Assembly (NCBI GenBank): GCA_001437625.1
Contig: LIAL01000064.1
Coordinates: 1-6,295 of the forward strand
DNA: 6,295 bases
Origin: Nitrosopumilus sp. BACL13 MAG-121220-bin23
GTDB lineage: Archaea > Thermoproteota > Nitrososphaeria > Nitrososphaerales > Nitrosopumilaceae
Direction: 5' to 3'
The translations under genes were made by a program, and so were the position numbers. A model generated the notes under the pieces. The model ran no database searches. It saw only the letters and a list, made by a program, of their open reading frames with translations, and was not told the origin of the DNA. Below are positions 4,226-6,295 of this stretch, piece by piece (position 1 is the stretch's first letter; the number at the start of each line of letters is the position of its first letter).

Positions 4226-5347
4226 TTAAGTGGTATTATCCTTAGGAGTTGTATCACCAGATGCTTCACCAGATGCTTCAGATGCCATCTCAGCTTGTAA
4301 TTTAGATGCAATAATACTACATTGGGCTGCAACATTTTTTGCACTTGATCTAAAAGCAGCAGCACTAGGAGAATCAACATCAGTTATCATGATAGGTTTC
4401 CCTAAATCAGAACCAGACATAATTCCATAATTTAATGGAATTTCACCTAAAAATGGTATCTTGAATTGTTCGCTAATTTTCTTTGCTCCACCGTTACCAA
4501 AGATGTAATGTTTATCATCACAAGTTGGACAAATAAAGTGACTCATATTTTCAATTACTCCAATGATAGGAACATTCAATTTTTCAAACATAGAAACTGC
4601 TTTGACTGCAACATTACTTGCAACATCTTGCGGAGTTGTAATGACAAGAATACCAGTAATAGGAATTGTTTGTGCAAGAGTCAATGGTATGTCACCAGTA
4701 CCAGGTGGAAGATCAACTATCAGATAATCTAATTCAGACCAATTAGTGTCAACTAAAAATTGTTTTAAAATTCCAGAAATAATTGGACCACGGTAAATTG
4801 CAGCTTGATTAGATTGGTCTGCAAAAAAACCAAATGAAACAACCTTTAATCCATTAGAATCAGCAGGTTGAAGTTTATTATCTTCGACTTCCATAGAGCC
4901 ATCTTTCATCCCCAACATCAAAGGAATACTTGGTCCATAGATATCAGCATCAAGTAAACCAACCTTAGCTCCTGTTTGAGATAATGCCAGTGCTAAGTTT
5001 AAAGAAACAGTTGATTTACCAACTCCACCTTTTCCACTAGCAACACCAATTATGTTTTTGACAGTTGCCATTTGAGTATCAGCCTCAAGTGAACGTCCTT
5101 CCATTACTTTTGCAGTTACTTTCAAATCAAAATTCTTTAAATCTGAGAGTTCGGCAATTGCTTTTCTCACATCATCTTCAATTTCAACATTAAAAGGACA
5201 TGCGGGAGTAGTTAATTCTAAAGTAAATTTAAGATCACCATCATTAAGTTCTAAATTTTTTATCATACCCATGGAAACAATGTCTTTTTTTAAATCAGGA
5301 TCAATGACAGTGCTAAGTTTTTCTAAAACTTGATCTATTCCAACCAT
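4226..5347 (-). CDS. Mrp/ApbC/NBP35-type P-loop ATPase, Fe-S cluster carrier
   Basis: A cytoplasmic ATPase that probably binds a [4Fe-4S] cluster as a dimer and passes it to apoproteins. The 373-residue product has an N-terminal MIP18/DUF59 domain (about 3-85) with the conserved TPACPF around C50. The MRP ATPase domain follows: deviant Walker A GKGGVGKST (105-113), switch-like LLDADIYGPS (131-140), VDLPPGTGD (211-219) as Walker B, and CPTC (C273, C276), the cluster-binding pair. Length and order match the MIP18-Mrp architecture. The C-terminal tail (about 353-373) is Glu/Ala/Ser/Gly-rich, is probably disordered and contains a small tandem repeat. The ATG at 5345-5347 sits about 27 nt from the centre of a strong TATA box, so the message should be leaderless. 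The dephospho-CoA kinase gene follows after 11 nt in the same operon. Members are often annotated as mrp or apbC. Confidence 0.95.
   Translation of the reverse strand: MVGIDQVLEKLSTVIDPDLKKDIVSMGMIKNLELNDGDLKFTLELTTPACPFNVEIEDDVRKAIAELSDLKNFDLKVTAKVMEGRSLEADTQMATVKNIIGVASGKGGVGKSTVSLNLALALSQTGAKVGLLDADIYGPSIPLMLGMKDGSMEVEDNKLQPADSNGLKVVSFGFFADQSNQAAIYRGPIISGILKQFLVDTNWSELDYLIVDLPPGTGDIPLTLAQTIPITGILVITTPQDVASNVAVKAVSMFEKLNVPIIGVIENMSHFICPTCDDKHYIFGNGGAKKISEQFKIPFLGEIPLNYGIMSGSDLGKPIMITDVDSPSAAAFRSSAKNVAAQCSIIASKLQAEMASEASGEASGDTTPKDNTT
4254..4286 (-). repeat. 12-nt tandem repeat in the mrp 3' end
   Basis: TCACCAGATGCT (plus strand) occurs twice in a row at 4254-4265 and 4266-4277, followed by a shortened, related 9-nt unit to 4286. 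On the coding strand it gives repeated EASG in the C-terminal tail of the Fe-S carrier. It keeps the reading frame and is probably a slippage product. Confidence 0.7.
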
Positions 5348-5369
5348 GATATGAAAAAGTCAAGATACA

Positions 5370-5380
5370 ATATTTAAAGA
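5370..5380 (-). promoter_or_regulatory. TATA promoter of the mrp-dephospho-CoA kinase operon
   Basis: The minus strand reads TCTTTAAATAT. TTTAAATA (5378-5371) is a near-ideal archaeal TATA box centred about 27 nt before the mrp ATG, predicting a leaderless mRNA. It is the clearest promoter in the window. Confidence 0.7.
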
Positions 5381-5462
5381 TAAGTTAGATATAGTAAAAA
5401 ATTGGCTTTTATTTGAAAAACAGTCAAAATCTTTAGAAATTCAATACAATTCACCCAAAGAT

Positions 5463-5472
5463 TCATAAATTC
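5463..5472 (+). promoter_or_regulatory. TATA promoter of rpo7-spt4
   Basis: TCATAAATTC, with its A/T core centred near 5468, is about 24 nt before the GTG start at 5492. The spacing fits a leaderless or very short-leader transcript. The background is A/T-rich, so the exact box is uncertain. Confidence 0.45.
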
Positions 5473-5491
5473 AAATTTACGAAAAATAATA

Positions 5492-6085
5492 GTGTTTTCT
5501 ATATCCACCCTAGTTGATGTTGTTAGGATTCCTCCACGATTATTTGGAACTACGCTCAAAAAGGCAGCAAGAGATATTCTCAAAGAAAAGTATGAGAGTA
5601 TGATCAATGCAGAATTAGGTTACATTATCATGATTTTAGATGCTAAAGTAGACGAAATGGGGAAAATGATTGCAGGAGATGGCGGAACATTCCACAAAGT
5701 ACAATTTGAAGCATTAACATTTTATCCAAAATTACAAGAGATTGTTCAAGGAGAAATTGTAGATATTACAGACTTTGGAGCATTTGTAAGAATAGGTCCA
5801 ACAGATGCATTGCTCCACTTATCACAAGTTATGGATGATTATCTTAAGAGTGATGTAAAATCTGGAATGATTTTAGCTAATCAAAGCGGAAGAACATTAA
5901 AAGTAGGTTCAACACTTCGTGCAAGAATTACAGCAGTATCATTAGGAAAAGCAGCTGCAATGGGTAAAATTGGTATTACTTGCAGACAACCATTCCTAGG
6001 TGCAGATGAATGGATTGCCGAAGAGATTAAGAAAGCTGATGATTCAGGTGCACCAACAAAAGAAGCAAAAGTAGAGGCAAGTTAA
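5492..6085 (+). CDS. rpo7: DNA-directed RNA polymerase subunit Rpo7 (E')
   Basis: Larger half of the RNA polymerase stalk; pairs with Rpo4, helps open-complex formation and binds emerging RNA. Homologue of eukaryotic Rpb7. Seen in 197 residues: an N-terminal RNP-like domain (about 1-80) with DVVRIPPRLFG (9-19), ILKEKYE (29-35), IAGDGGTFHKVQFEAL (60-75), then an S1 RNA-binding domain (about 83-165) with GEIVDITDFGAFVRIGP (87-103), LLHLSQVMDDY (107-117) and KIGITCRQPFLG (159-170). A Lys/Glu/Ala-rich tail (about 177-197) makes it slightly longer than the usual 180-190 residues. The start is GTG at 5492: it places DVVRIPP at the expected distance from the N-terminus, no in-frame ATG precedes it, and the promoter spacing agrees. 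spt4 follows 1 nt after the stop. It is divergent from mrp across a 144-bp gap. Confidence 0.95.
   Translation: MFSISTLVDVVRIPPRLFGTTLKKAARDILKEKYESMINAELGYIIMILDAKVDEMGKMIAGDGGTFHKVQFEALTFYPKLQEIVQGEIVDITDFGAFVRIGPTDALLHLSQVMDDYLKSDVKSGMILANQSGRTLKVGSTLRARITAVSLGKAAAMGKIGITCRQPFLGADEWIAEEIKKADDSGAPTKEAKVEAS
6074..6077 (+). promoter_or_regulatory. Ribosome binding site for spt4
   Basis: GAGG inside the end of rpo7 lies 9 nt before the spt4 ATG and can pair with the CCUC core of the archaeal 16S rRNA 3' end. A Shine-Dalgarno here fits an internal operon gene, in contrast to the leaderless first genes of the window. Confidence 0.4.
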
Positions 6086-6086
6086 G

Positions 6087-6275
6087 ATGGCACGAGAAAT
6101 GGCATGCAGAAAATGTAAACGTGTAACAACAGAAAAAGTTTGTCCAGGTTGTAAATCATCAGATTTAACACCAGATTGGAACGGTGTGGTACTAGTTGTT
6201 GATCCTTCAAATTCAAAAATTTCAAAAACACTTGCAATTACTCAAAAAGGTAAATATGCAATCAAAGTAACATAG
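6087..6275 (+). CDS. spt4: Transcription elongation factor Spt4 (RNA polymerase subunit E'')
   Basis: Small zinc protein that binds the NGN domain of Spt5; the pair clamps RNA polymerase and raises processivity. The 62-residue product has the family's zinc site C7-x2-C10 and C19-x2-C22 (ACRKCKRV, VCPGCKSSDL), then the WNGVVLVVDP strand (31-40), SKISKTL (43-49) and the GKYAIKV end (55-61). Length is normal. The ATG is 1 nt after the rpo7 stop, with GAGG 9 nt upstream. The rpo7-spt4 pair is a widely conserved archaeal operon, which confirms both calls. Confidence 0.95.
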   Translation: MAREMACRKCKRVTTEKVCPGCKSSDLTPDWNGVVLVVDPSNSKISKTLAITQKGKYAIKVT

Positions 6276-6295
6276 AAAAATTATAAATATTTAAA
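6276..6295 (+). promoter_or_regulatory. A/T-rich end of window, probable promoter of the next gene
   Basis: After the spt4 stop the last 20 bases are purely A/T and contain TTATAAATATT, a good TATA-box match. It probably serves a gene just beyond the window; it could also be read from the other strand. Confidence 0.35.

Noticed and set aside
4230..4732. Two plus-strand open frames (66 and 88 codons) inside mrp
   Set aside because: Both are antisense to well-conserved Mrp motifs and are Ser/Asn/Cys-rich in the manner of shadow frames.
5379..5462. Hidden RNA or small gene in the mrp-rpo7 divergent gap
   Set aside because: I see only A/T-rich sequence between the two promoters, with no ordered boxes, stable hairpin or plausible frame.
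5374..5607. Minus-strand open frame of 77 codons
   Set aside because: It overlaps the start of rpo7 and the mrp promoter; its composition is that of translated A/T-rich intergenic DNA.

Overview
This window reads as a compact chromosomal segment of an archaeon, most likely an AT-rich Nitrososphaerota (Thaumarchaeota) ammonia oxidiser of the Nitrosopumilus type. The archaeal core comes from RNA polymerase subunit Rpo7 (E'), Spt4 (E'') and a DUF359-type GTP-dependent dephospho-CoA kinase. The lineage hint comes from a membrane-anchored double cupredoxin beside heme O synthase, and from short, leaderless-looking promoters with archaeal TATA boxes about 25 nt from the start codons. The lineage call is inference from gene content and style; no marker RNA is present.

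Layout. At the left edge, heme O synthase (ctaB, minus, TTG start) diverges from a five-helix membrane protein with two type 1 copper domains (plus). The two promoters are mirror images of each other. A JAMM/MPN metalloprotease follows the cupredoxin gene after 2 nt, as an apparent operon. Next come two small plus-strand genes: a DUF2024 protein and a 62-residue Cys/His-rich protein that I do not recognise. A gap of about 135 bp holds a 16-bp perfect palindrome and a small hairpin. Then, all on the minus strand, are a minimal SprT/YgjP-like HExxH metalloprotein and an mrp (Fe-S carrier ATPase) - dephospho-CoA kinase operon. In the gap after the kinase stop codon lies a sequence that looks like a C/D box guide RNA. 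At the right edge, divergent from mrp, is the rpo7-spt4 transcription operon, followed by a probable promoter for the next gene.

How they work together. The left end is respiratory: heme for a heme-copper oxidase and a copper electron-transfer protein. The right half is housekeeping: CoA synthesis, Fe-S cluster delivery, RNA polymerase stalk and elongation factor, and a putative RNA-modification guide. There are no mobile elements, CRISPR arrays, tRNAs or rRNAs. No gene-free gap exceeds 300 bp. I see no wholly new multi-gene system. The most rewarding items are the candidate C/D sRNA, the mirror-symmetric promoter pair, the tandem cupredoxin fused to a five-helix anchor and coupled to a JAMM protease, and the uncharacterised Cys-rich mini-protein.
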